Part shown: one piece after another, positions 1 through 11,684 of the stretch
Numbering within the stretch: the stretch's first letter is position 1
Layout: the number at the start of each line of letters is the position of its first letter
Assembly: GCA_000320545.1 (NCBI GenBank)
Contig: ADNK01001434.1
Coordinates: 62,001-126,000 of the forward strand
Length of the DNA stretch: 64,000 nucleotides
Direction: 5' to 3'
DNA from: Bigelowiella natans CCMP2755
Taxonomy: Eukaryota; Cercozoa; Chlorarachniophyceae
Notes under the pieces: model-generated
Databases searched by the model: none
Seen by the model: only the letters and a program-made list of their open reading frames with translations
What the model was told of the DNA's origin: nothing
Translations under genes and position numbers: made by a program

Positions 1-1
1 T

Positions 2-763
2 GTCGGATTTGATGGGAAGGGGGCGCATGAACGATACCCTGGGGTTCCATCAGAGGATCTTGATGGATTCCTCAAAGCAGAGGTCGTCTCTCTCGAGGAG
101 ATGAAAGCATTAAAATCATATTTGCAGAGTGAGAAAGTCATCCGCATGAATCGTAATGTGGTGGAAAGTGTGATGATTCATGCCGACCTGGAGATGGATA
201 ACCTCTTCGTCGACCGTAAAGCTGCAAAGATCTCCGCTATCATTGACTGGGCCGATCTTCAGTGTGGTCCGCGCTCGGAAGATTTCGCACGACTTTACTG
301 CAGGCTCCATGAAGATCCCAAATGCTGGTATCAATTTATTTGTGCGCTGCTTAAAGTATATATCATTCAACCTTAGAAAGTTGTGGTATTATTTGTTTGC
401 GTCTCGTGATGTCATCCTTTGTTTCTGTGAATCTCATAGGAAAGCACTGCTTGATGGATACTCAAAGCTAGCAACACCTCCATCGTAAGTAAATCCTCAT
501 CTAAATTGTCTCTCTTCCAACTTCTGACTTCTGTACCTCAAGATTCTGAATATCTGTTTCAAACCATCACCACATCTATCAAATCACCGCTTAGGATCAA
601 GGAAATTGAACTCAGAACAGTGGAGCTTCTCCTCTGGCTCCTTCCGGGCAAACGAGATGCGGCGAATAAAAATGAAGATAATGGTATTGGTACGAAGAAA
701 CAGCTGGTTGAAGATTTTAGACGATGCAAACAGCTGTTACTCTCTATTGTTGCTCCAAGATGA
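2..763 (+). CDS. APH-type (aminoglycoside/choline kinase fold) phosphotransferase, 5'-partial
   Basis: This is the C-terminal part of a kinase-like phosphotransferase; the N-terminal lobe lies before the window. The frame is open from base 2. The catalytic-loop motif is visible as IHADLEMDNL (H-x-D-x4-N), followed about 20 residues later by IIDWADLQCGP, the metal-binding Asp motif of the APH/choline-kinase family. The model is exons 2-327, 440-484 and 595-763, joined in phase (W codon split TG|G, S codon split TC|G), with stop TGA at 761-763. The tail is helical and basic (KEIELRTVELLLWLLPGKRD). The substrate cannot be inferred; small-molecule kinases and protein-fructosamine-kinase-like enzymes share this fold. 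The fold call is fairly sure; the last intron (485-594) is less sure because an alternative acceptor at 542 breaks the frame. Confidence 0.75.
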
Positions 764-1306
764 ATTCGCTGTATTCGAATTTTAACGTATAACACAATCG
801 AGCTTCGAGCATTGACCGTGTAAATATATACGCATATGCGAACATGTCTACGAGTCCTAACATTCCATACAGGCCGAATGTATAGTTCCCGTGATTTGAC
901 TTGCTGCCGAATAAGATATGCCACCCTCCAACCAGAGCGTAAGTAAGCTCGTCCACAGCTATTGATATTAGTTTGCTGCTAGCTGCAAGTCATGTTCTAA
1001 ATTGTAAAACAAGTACACTAGCCACTACATAGAAACAATGACATCGAGGCTACACTCCGTTACAACTAGATTTCGGCACAATAACGCGGACATCTGCGAG
1101 CATTTCAAGTGTACGTGTTTGGACACAGCAGTGCGCAGTGACAATCTGTACCTACACATAAGCATGAGCGATGCTCATGCCTATCACTATGCCAGAGCCC
1201 GTCATGATGGGAGAACATGCTCATGAGTGTTGTGTGATAGTGTATCGCAAACACATGTATGGCGGCAAAGCTGATATCTGGATAGCGTTCTGCGATCTTA
1301 AAAGTT
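764..1306. other. Convergent intergenic spacer
   Basis: This lies between the 3' ends of the APH gene (+) and the acidic-protein gene (-). No coding signal is seen. It holds a perfect inverted repeat at 1162-1180 (arms GCATGAGC / GCTCATGC, 3-base loop), one of a recurring class of short palindromes found downstream of genes in this window. Confidence 0.5.
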
Positions 1307-2042
1307 TTACATTTTACCAGTCTTGCTCGGCCTTTCATTCATTTCCTCACCTCTTTCCTCTAAAGATATCTCGGCCCACACATCAAACACCGGCAGCGGG
1401 TCGGTGTATCCGTTTGCCTCTTCCATGCGCTTTCCACTTCCGTCTCTGCTGCCGCTGTCACCAGTAGATACCCTCTCGCGATTGCAGCAGCTGTCGCTGC
1501 TAGCAGCGTCTGTACCTGTCCTAGTTCGGGTAGAAGAAGAATTCATATTAAGACTGTGCTGTGATCCACCACCTCCCCCTTGTTCCTCGGCACTAACTGT
1601 CTGCGGCTGCTGCTGGGGTTCTCGCTGCGGTGATGGGTCGTTGTCGTCAAGCATGAGAGACATAGCGGCCTCCGGATCGAGTTTGCGCGTTAGGAGGTGC
1701 TCCCAGGGCGGGTTGCGCTCCTCCAAGTAGCGGCCGAAGACGTACTGGAGACCCTCCTTGTCGACGAAGCTCGACGCGCATGATCTAGAAGGATATATGG
1801 GTGGTTGGTGACATCGCAAGCAAGCGCTTATCGACAAGTAGTTCGGAGACAAAAGAGGGACTAAGAGAGGGAAGAGAAGAGAAAGAATGTCTCATCCCCA
1901 CTTCAAACTCGCCATCCCTCTTCCTCTTCCACAGGATTTGGGAGGAGGATGGAAGGAGAATCACAGACACAAAAGCTGCACCTGTCAATATACATGTCGT
2001 CGTCATCGTCATCGTTAAGCCGCGAGTGGTCATAGGGATCCC
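1307..2042 (-). CDS. Unrecognised acidic protein, C-terminal exons
   Basis: Two exons are supported on the minus strand. Exon 2042-1982 is preceded by a strong C/T-rich tract and CAG, and ends at a CAG|GTGCAG-like donor. Exon 1784-1307 is preceded by CTTCTAG and ends in a stop. The join reads in phase through an Asp-rich stretch (six D before MYID) into RSCASSFVDKEGL. The centre is conserved-looking (YVFGRYLEERNPPWEHLL), then the tail is low complexity: Gln/Gly/Ser runs and an acidic end. I do not recognise a domain. The 5' exons are unresolved; candidates lie at 3399-3695. The gene is convergent with the APH gene and divergent from the GGCT/STAND gene. Confidence 0.5.
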
Positions 2043-2639
2043 CTGGTGGCGGTGAATAGGGGAGGAGAGCCGGGGAGAGGAGGGGGGGGGGGTAAGAAGC
2101 AGTAAAGATGGCGACAAATGTAAGACTACAGAGCCATGTATTCGATAGTGCAAGCACGGGATGGCAGTGATTATCAGCTGATGTCCGAATGAGTGCGCGA
2201 TGATTTGTGAAAATATATATTCTGCTCCTTTTGTATCATCCTTATCATCATCAGCATTAGGGGCAGCATCTTCGTTATGTTATGTTCGTCGTCGTTGGTT
2301 GCTTATTTCTTACTCGCCCATTGAATCGGGTACCAGTGCTGGATAGATCCTGAGAATACAACATCATGTTTTGGAATGGCTTGTGTGATGTTAGGTAAGC
2401 GCAATCAGCAGCAGCAGCAGCAGCAGCGACAACAGAATATGCTACGGATTCTTGGTGGTGAAAGTATGCATCTGCTTTTCTATCGTTCATGCGTATGTGC
2501 TCGAATCCGTGCTGAGGTTTGTTTGTTTGCTGTTTTCTCGCATGCAGAGGCTGTAGATGAGAAGATGGCACTAACCAACCTCTGTTGTATTGGTATATCG
2601 TCATCTCCACGCGTTTGATTGGTATCGTCTAGAGGTGTT

Positions 2640-2640
<1 letters not shown>

Positions 2641-2685
<45 letters not shown>

Positions 2686-3130
2686 CGCACACGCACACAC
2701 GCACACGCGTTTGATCGAAATCATCTAGAAGCATTCACACACAAATACACATACACATACACACATACGCGCGCGCGCATGCACATGTATTGAAAAAGGG
2801 AGGGGGGCAAGGGAGAGAGAGAGTTAAGACATGTGTAGTAGTTAGGACCTGGGTCTTGAGAGCACCAAAACTGTTTGTAATTAATAATTGTTTCCGTTAA
2901 GTATACCCGCAAGGAAACTATTATCATCATCATCATCATCATCATCATGCGAGTGTCATCATCTAACCCCACATACGCGTATTCTAGTTTTTCCCAACCC
3001 CCTCCCCCGCATCCCCAGACATACGTATGTATGTGCATCATAACTTATTTGAGGCAAAAAGAGGAAAATAATTATAAGAGGAACGTTCGTTTTGCTCCCC
3101 CATTTTCCAACAGTTGGCCTTATTTTATAG

Positions 3131-3166
<36 letters not shown>

Positions 3167-3852
3167 CATGGTCGTGCGTGTGAGCTTCATCTGCTTGCCA
3201 CCTGATCAACGGCGAGGGTGAGAAAGGGGCAGGGATGCGGAATCAAGGTCATTGGGACGAATACAAACTCCATGCACACAACCATTCTATCGCAAGCGGA
3301 GCGACTTAAGTGACTGAAATACTCCAGGGGCTTGTAAAATGAATGAGAGAGAGAAACAGAGAGAGAGGGAGGGAGAGAGAGAGAGAGAGCAATTCCACCA
3401 GGCAATATCGTGATCTCTCGGACGTAACGGCCAGACACTTGGTGGACAAGTAGGGCACCGAGGATGCCCCCAATCAGGGGGGGGGACAGCATTAAGACCT
3501 AAATGACATGTACAATGATACCGTCAAGCACAGAACACGCAAGAACGAACGCACGTAGAGAAGATTCACAAGCATGCAAGAAAAGCGCGCCGCAAGAAAA
3601 CGCCTCGGTGAACAGCAACGCCTGCATCTTACCATCGACACAGCGCTCTGTGACAGCACTTCTGGTAGCTGAAATCCTGAGAGAGAAGCGGCCATGCCGA
3701 GCCCCGACGATATGGAGACTGAGTGCGATATCCAGAGCGCAGCACGAGCGGAACCAGCTGGATACCTAGTACCAGTGCAACCGTCCATATTCATCTATAC
3801 CTCTCGCTGCTTTCGGCTTGGGTTGGAGTTTTCCGCCCCCCTCCCCCCACTG

Positions 3853-3895
<43 letters not shown>

Positions 3896-4160
3896 ATTCC
3901 ACCCCCACCCCCTTCAGTTACGTTTAGAGGAGGTTTGAGAGATGCCATCATCAATGGTTTTAGAACTCTATGTGGGTGTGTGTGTTCTCGCTAAGTGCCT
4001 GTAAACGACGCGGTCCTTGCGAAAGCGATCGACAGGTAATCCACTACAAGTCAAACACACAGTCAAGCAGCTCAGGATTCAAGATTGATTCCAACATGAA
4101 TGAACTAAGCCCTCCCCCCCCCCCCCTCTCTCTCCCTCCCTCCCTCCCTTTCACTATACT
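2641..4160. repeat. Microsatellite-rich upstream spacer
   Basis: This part of the divergent spacer between the acidic-protein gene and the GGCT/STAND gene holds (CA)n at 2641-2712, (TCA)n at 2921-2949, (TA)n at 3132-3164, (GA)n near 3343-3389, (CT)n at 3857-3893 and a C-run followed by (CT)/(CCCT) at 4115-4150. Long ORFs across these tracts are simple-repeat artefacts. From 4160 to 4805 I see no gene. Confidence 0.85.
3399..3695 (-). CDS. Possible 5' exons of the acidic-protein gene (tentative)
   Basis: Two phase-compatible minus-strand segments could be upstream exons of the gene ending at 1307. Segment 3695-3633 starts with ATG and ends at TCGATG|GTAAGA, encoding 21 residues. Segment 3498-3399 follows TCATTTAG and encodes a hydrophobic helix (PLIGGILGALLVHQVSG) then RYVREITILP before a GT donor. 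I could not find the next exon that carries the frame to 2042, so the link is unproven. The 9-C run inside the second segment may instead be a polypyrimidine tract, which would shorten the exon to start near SGRYVREI. Confidence 0.25.
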
Positions 4161-4805
4161 GCACCATGGCTCATCTTGCTTTCAATTTCTTAACGGACGC
4201 CTCACTACCTATGAATCTTAAACTGCGAGGCATCTGCTCCTATCCCAGGGTGATCACCGTGTCGCGGAATAAATAGCGACAGCTCACGCCCCCCGCCACG
4301 CCCCAGGCGACTATTGTGAACAGAAGACAGAGGATGAGAACACAGATCGAGGGGGAGAATGGTCGATTCTAACAAGCACAACCGGACAAGAGGAGATCCT
4401 GTGCCGCACCGTGATGTCCATCTCCTCATGATATAACGTGCCTCCCTCTAGGTGACGTCCGTCCCACCAGCGGTCGCCGGGCGCCAAAGCTCCGAAGAGG
4501 AGGAGGAGGAGGAGGAGGACGAGGTGTCGTGTCGATCGACGATTTGTTGTGAGAGCGCTGGCGCTCTTCTGAAACCCCAAACGCCGTGCAAATCCTAGGG
4601 AATTTGCCTTGTCGCAGCATGAAGAATGCGCTTGATACTTGTTTCTTGTTGTCGCAGGACGAAAAAGACTCCTGAAAACGACCTACCCCCGCGAGGGGAA
4701 AGACGCTGTGAACAACAACACGGGAACCCACTTCGGTTGTAGGGAGACGGCTAGATTGGAACACGAGCACTACGGCAAGGAAAGTGGCCCAAGTAGTCTG
4801 GGGGA

Positions 4806-5215
4806 ATGTCCTCACCTTCCAAGAAGGAGATGATGGACTTCATCTTCGGGTACGGCAGCATTATCAATTATAAGAGTCGGAGCTCCACCCTGGGCCGGAA
4901 CAAACCAGGAGGAGGAGGAGGAGGAGGCGGTAGTGGTGGCGCTGTCCTAGCGCGGATTTCTGATAAGGTTAGTTGGACGTAGGGCTGGTAGAAGAGGAAG
5001 GGAGAGGGAGGAGGAGGAGGAGGAGGACGACGACGTGTACTTATTGCCCCTGTTTTCTTGAATGGTAAAGGCTCACGTCACGCACGCGTGTTTTAGTTCT
5101 TAATGTATCGCATATCCTAGTTTCCCTGGATTCGCACGTGGTCGTTTCGGAGCTCCACGGGTTTCACAGCTTTGGGATTAAGGTGATGACACACTCCATG
5201 AAAACGGGCGACAAA

Positions 5216-5253
<38 letters not shown>

Positions 5254-7073
5254 ATTCAACCCACCTCACCACCTCCTATGCTCTTTCTCCAGGAAATGCC
5301 GGCCCTCCGAAACGCCCCTGGGCCTTAACGGCGTGATCTTCCCAGTGGAGGATCTTACTGAATTTGATAAACGGGAGGCAGGGTACTATCGGATCCCTCT
5401 CGATCCCGCGTATCTATGCGACTTTCAGGCCATTCTTCGTGACGTCAAGCAGAAAGACGAAGACACCGATAATGGCAATGGCGACAACGCCAATACCAAT
5501 GGTGGTACCGACCAGAAAACGACCGCATCGGCGATGGGGCCACAGTGGGTGCAGAAGCTGGAGAATCTTGCAGCTGCCCGCCCCCTGGAACCGAGATCTC
5601 CCTCCTCGTGCATGCGCGTGTGGATCTATATTCCAGAAGAATCGAAGCCCGCGACCGGAGAGTTTCCCATCTGCCAAAGCTACGTGGACACGTGCCTCTC
5701 AGGCTGTCTCGAGGAGGGGGGGGAGGCGTTTGCATGCGAGTTCATTCAGAAAACGCGCGACTGGTGCGCATACTATCTAAACGATATTCCGCTCAGTCGG
5801 CGGCCGTGGCTACATCGTGGCAAGCAATATAGGAAAGTCGACGAGATACTCACACGGTACGTATTGTTCATACCCAACAACAACAACAACAACGATGACG
5901 ACGACGACTATAACAATAACAATGACAATAATAATAAGAAGAACAATAAACGCTTTCCATCGCACGCCTACACACATCAGCTCCCCGCATCCCACCAACA
6001 CACATTGTATTGTGCGCTACACCTACTCCCCTCGCCCCCTCTCCTCCTCTCTTCCGCAGGTACAACACAACGACGCATGTCAGCGAGCGCTGCCACCCGG
6101 AGGAGTTTGCCGCTAAGTTTCTAAAGGGAGTGGCTGGGATGTGGGGTGTGCCGCGGCGGAATCATCTTTTCGCAAGTCGCGAGCGCGAGATCGAGGACCT
6201 GGAGAGTTTGTTCGCGGCCGCTGGCAACCACACGCGCGTGCATATCGTGGGGCTGGGAGGGGTCGGCAAAACGCAGCTCGCGATCGAGTATGCACATAGA
6301 CATTACCGCCACCCCTCTCTCACCCGCCATCATCCCCCCGCACCGAGACCACTGCGGGGCAGTGCCGGAGGAAGAGGGGAGGGACAGGATCAAGACAACA
6401 ATGAGAAGGTGCAGCAGCGGAAGGACGGCAAGGGCCGCGTAAGGTCTGTTGTATGTGGTGTGTTTCTGTCTGTCTGTCTGTCTGTGTGTGTGTGTGTGTT
6501 TGTGTGTGTGGTTATTTTTGCAGTTTACCACTTCCTTCATCCTCCCCCTCGCGATCCTCCTCAAATTACTCACACACACTCAAACACGCACACACACACA
6601 ATGAATACTAAAATTAGGGTTAATGCCAGCAGCAGCAGCAGCAGCAGCAGCGAGCCGCACGAAATAGCATTGACGAAGGGGAGCGCAACTCATGGCGGAG
6701 AAAAGCAGCCCACCTTATCACGAAGTCGTTCTTCAAATAGATATCGGCTCATCGTATGGGTATTTCATTTGCAGCAGTAGAGGCAGCAACAACAGTACTA
6801 GTAATAGTAGTAGTTGTACTGCCTGCCACTACAACAACAACATCAACAACAACTACTCTACTACCACTACTACTACTACTTCTGCTATTAAGCGATCCAC
6901 CGTGGTCAGCAATCAGCACGATATTATTCTATCGCCAGGTTCAAGCGGAGACGAGGGAGGCCCTCGTAAATGATCTGTGCTGCGCCGCGATGGACTTCGG
7001 TTTGGACGTCAAAGGCAAAACCAACCTGCAGGTAGGTAGGTAGGTAGTAGCATGTTATTGGTGACGATCGATC

Positions 7074-7109
<36 letters not shown>

Positions 7110-7446
7110 GTGAGGATGATCGATTGTGGTGATTGGAATCAACCACAACAATGTTGGTGATTCTGATCTTGCCATGTTACACAACTGCGTCGTCTCCAAG
7201 AGGACGATGAACATGACCGAAAAATAACGACGATGATGATTAGCTTTTACACTCAACGGTTCGGTGTCATCTCTGTCTTTCCAGGACAGAGAACGTCGCC
7301 GCTTCGTACCATTGTTGAAACTGCATGTATGTTTCTTTCATGCTGCATCTTCTTCTTCTTGTTTCTTCTTCCTCTTCTTCTTCCTCTTCTACTGCTGCTG
7401 CTCTTCCACAACCTAATACGCCCTCTGCAACCCCCTCTTCCTTATT

Positions 7447-7487
<41 letters not shown>

Positions 7488-8013
7488 ACTTGTCCTTGAT
7501 CCATCCAAAGGTGTCGGAGACGTTCAAAGCGAGCCTGTGCCAAAGTCAGTCGGCCTGGCTGCTGATATTCGACAACGCGGAGAGAATGGACGTCATCGAG
7601 GAGTTCACACCCAGGGGAGGGCAGATGGGGCATGTCCTCGTCACTTCGCGTGTACGCCATAACAGGCAGGAGGCAGCGCTCTTGCTCGATTGCTTCTCCA
7701 CGGCTGATGCGCTGTCGTTCCTCCACCGTGCGGCTGGTCCTGCAGCGGGCGTTCTAGAGCCATTCGATAAGGAGGAGAGGGGGATCGGAGGGGGAGAAGG
7801 AGGAGGAGGAGGAGGAGGAGGAGAGAGCGGCAGCGAAGACGCGAAGAAAGAAAGGAATACTGCTGCTACAGCTAGTACAATAGCTACAGCGGCTGTAAGC
7901 TTGACTCCTACTTTCACGTCGTCGGGTGAAAAACTGGTCAAGATGCTGGGCGGACTTCCATTGGCCCTGGCAATGGCGGCAGCATATATGCAGCGTTCAG
8001 ATCTTTCCTGTAA

Positions 8014-8052
<39 letters not shown>

Positions 8053-11000
8053 ACACGGCTGTAATAAGCACTGTACATTGTCTACCGCCACCACCAACAA
8101 TATATTACTAGTTATTACGACGACGGTGAGGGGGAGGATATAACTCGTATGTTACCCTCCCATCTCATAATTACCCTCATCTTTAACCTTCCCCCCCCCC
8201 CCCCTTCCCGCCCTTAGGCAAGGAGTATATCCTCAAATTCCGACGAAGCCGCAACAGGGCGCAGCTGCTGGAGCACAAGATTTCCCAGCTAGCGGACTAC
8301 AGGACAGGGTTAATCGCCAGCCTGTCGCTCAGCATATCGAAGCTAAAGCATGAAAGGAAGGAGGCCAGCGAAGTCCTGCAAGGTGGGAGGCAACGACAAA
8401 TGAACTAAGCAGCTGTTGTTCTTCTATTCTTGCTATAGCTGTGTATTATTATATCTGAGTTATTGCTCGTTTCTGTCCTATTCCCTCTCTCTACCCACCC
8501 TCTTTGCCTTTTCTCCTCCCTCTTAATTTGACCCCCCCCCCCCCCCCCCCCCCCCCTCCACACACCAGATCTGAGTTTAATGGCACCAGAGGGTATAACC
8601 AAGAGCATGGTTCGTGCTCTGCTGGTGCAGCATCGGCGGATGAGGGAGGCAGAGAGAATTCGTCTAAAAAGGGAGAAGAGAAGGAAAGAGGGGATCATGA
8701 TGATGATGATGGCAGAAAAGAAGAAGATAAGTGATGAAGAAGCGAAAAGGCGGAAGGAACATGTAGCCGACAGCACCTCTTCCTCCCCGTTGTCTTCGCT
8801 GTTGTGGAATCGCAACTGGACCCTTGCCGCCGCATGTCTGTGGTGGTGTTGTTTCACAGGCTGCTGCTGGTATATCGTGGTCGTCCGGTGGGGGAGCAGC
8901 AACTCGAGGAGCCTTTTCAGCAATCCATTCCTGCAAGGTGGTGATGATTATGATGATGATTATGATGGGGATTCGTCAACTATCGGCGGGCAGCAGCATG
9001 TCAAAGAAGATGGTATAGTTCTTCCCTCCTACGGGTCATTCTGGTTGCTGTTACTGCTACTGCTCTCGCTATTCCTTGCCCTGATTTCGTCAGTAGCAGC
9101 GTTCGTCCCATTTGTAGCCCCGACCCCATTCGTACTGGTGCCAGCCGCGAGAGGAGGGAGTGCAAAAACATCATCATCATCATCATCATCATCATCTACT
9201 TCATCATCTTCATCACCACCGGTTGCTTCCTCCTCCTCCTCCTCCTCCTCCTCCTCCTCCTCGTCGTCGAGCTTAAAGAAGAAGACAACGGGGAGAGAGG
9301 GGACGAGAGAGAAGAAAATCGACCTCGAAGACGACATCGACGACATCGACGACGACGACGACGAGTTAGAGGAAGGTGATGGTAATGGAGATCATTCTGA
9401 TGATCATACAAAGGAAGGCGCTTGGATTATTGCAGGTGGCAAATGCAGAAATGGGCGACAGAATCACGGTGCTTCCGCCACCACAATCACCACAATCACC
9501 ACCACCACCACCAGCAGCAGCAGCAGCAGCAGCACAACTACCGTCGACACAGATGCACTGTGGGACGCATTGAAGACATACAGCCTTCTTATCGTGCGAC
9601 AGTCACGCTCAGCCTCCATGCACAGGCTGCTGCAGGAGGTCATTCAAGCGGTGTGCTTCCGGTCCTCCTCGCAGCGCCAATCAGCACTTGCGCGATGCGT
9701 GGCGGCGCTCGAGCAGCTTTGGTCGTTCGATCCGGATAATACGAAGACGTGGCAGCCGGCGGCTGGCCTCATCGACCACATCAAAACCGTTGCGAACAAC
9801 GTTATGTTGGAGCTGCAAGGAGGGGGGAGGAAGAAAAAGAAGAAGAAGAAGAAGAAGACGAGGAAAAAGCAGCGGAAGAAGGCGAAGACGCTGGCGCTAC
9901 CAGCGGCGGTGGCGACCTCGTTTCTGGGATCGATTGCACGCATCCTGACCCACGCCGCGGTATTTATGACGATGGCCTTCAACAGATTCGAGGAGGCGCA
10001 CAACGTGCTGAACATTGCCCTACACCTCAGCGAAGCACGCATCAGGATCGTCAGCAGAAGAGCAAGAACAAGAACAAGAAGAGCACGACGAAAAGACAAC
10101 GAGGAGTTAGACCATCATGATGATGATGACGATGATGACGATGATGAACATGGTGACGATGACGATGTCGACTCATCCAAGAAGCAGCAGAGCGACGTGG
10201 TGAGGGCCATGAGGGAGCATGCCGTCACCCTGCGATCGCTGGGGCAGGTGCTGCGCTATAGAGGTTTATATGTAGAAGCAGAGGCTAAGCTTACCGAGGC
10301 ACTGGATATACAGCAGCGGCAGCAGCAGGAAGAGGAGGAGGAGGAGGAGGAGAGCGAGAAGAAGGGGGGGGGGGATCAAAAGAAGGAGCATCGCTGCTAT
10401 AGTAGCAGCAGCAGCAGCAGCAGCAGCAAGTAAGTTATTCGTTGATGTAGCTGTGCATGATGTTGATTTCGTTGTTGGGAAGATGGAGAGGAGGAGGGGG
10501 AAGAAAAAGGAGGAAAGAATAAACAGCAGCAAGAATGGGTCGATGAGAAGGAGGGATAAGGGAGAGAGTTGCTTCTTCACTACTGCTGCATGGTAGTCAT
10601 GGCGTCGATGTGCTATAGATGTGTGATTGCGTCGATACGTGTGTGTGTGTGTGTGTGTCTATTTGAGTAGCAGTAGCAGATTCGAGTGTGCGGTTACATT
10701 GCACGAGCTTGGAGTATTGTCTCTCAAGATGTCGAGGAGGCAGGAGGCTGAGCAACTTCTTGATCAGGTAGTAATAATGCCTGCCGCCATAGGAACAAGC
10801 CCACCCACCTGCCTACGAGAGAAGAGAGGCATGCCGCATCTTTTTCTAATCCCCACCCCCCCGTAACGACGTGTCTTCTTCACCCCCCCCTCAGGCACTC
10901 GCGCTCAAACGAGAACATCTCAAAAACTACGTTGAGGAGGAGGAGGGGGAGGGGAAGGAGGATGAAGATGAAGACGAGGAATCAGACATCGACGATGTGA

Positions 11001-11651
11001 ATGAGGACGAAGGAGAAGATGAAGAAGAAGATGATGAAGAAGAAGAAGAGGCATTACCAAGCGGAAAATCAAATGGAGGCACTCCTAGCTCTGCTAGTAT
11101 TAGCGACGCTGCCGCTCCCCGCCGCAGCAGCCTCCTGCGTTCTGTCGCGGCTACTCTCCACCAGCTTGGCGTCATGGCCATCAACTCGCGGCCTCCCCGC
11201 TACGAGCATGCGGAGCGTCTGCTCAAAGAGGCGCTGATGCTCGAGCGCAAGTGCGGCGGGTACACCTCCAGCGTGCGCACGGCTGCAACGCTGACGCAGC
11301 TAGGAAAGATCGCCCTCAGGAGGTCACGGCTTGCGGGTGCGGAGTGCAGCCTGAAACAAGCGCTCAGCATCCTCACCAAGACGTATAAGTCCGAGATGCA
11401 CGTCAATGTTGCTTCGGTGCGGCATCAGCTGGCAGCTCTGAGCCAGAGGAGAGGGCTCTTCGACGATGCCGCCTACCAGCTGAGGCAAGCGTTGCGTATC
11501 CGGCAGAAAGTCTACGGAACTTCAAGACACCTCGAGGTGGTAGTGGTGGTGGTGGTGGTGGTGGTGGGTGGTAGTAGACAGATAGGTGGCATAGCTACGC
11601 TTTGAGAAGTGTCGCGTCGTCGTCGTCGTCGTACTCGTAGTAATAGAAGAA

Positions 11652-11684
<33 letters not shown>

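Noticed and set aside
543-594. Acceptor at 541-542 for the last APH exon
   Set aside because: It would put a stop codon straight after the splice; the acceptor at 593-594 restores the frame.
7325-8143. 272-aa plus-strand ORF read as one protein
   Set aside because: Only 7511-8009 is exonic; the Ser/Leu start and the poly-His/Thr end are translated (CT)n and (CA)n introns.
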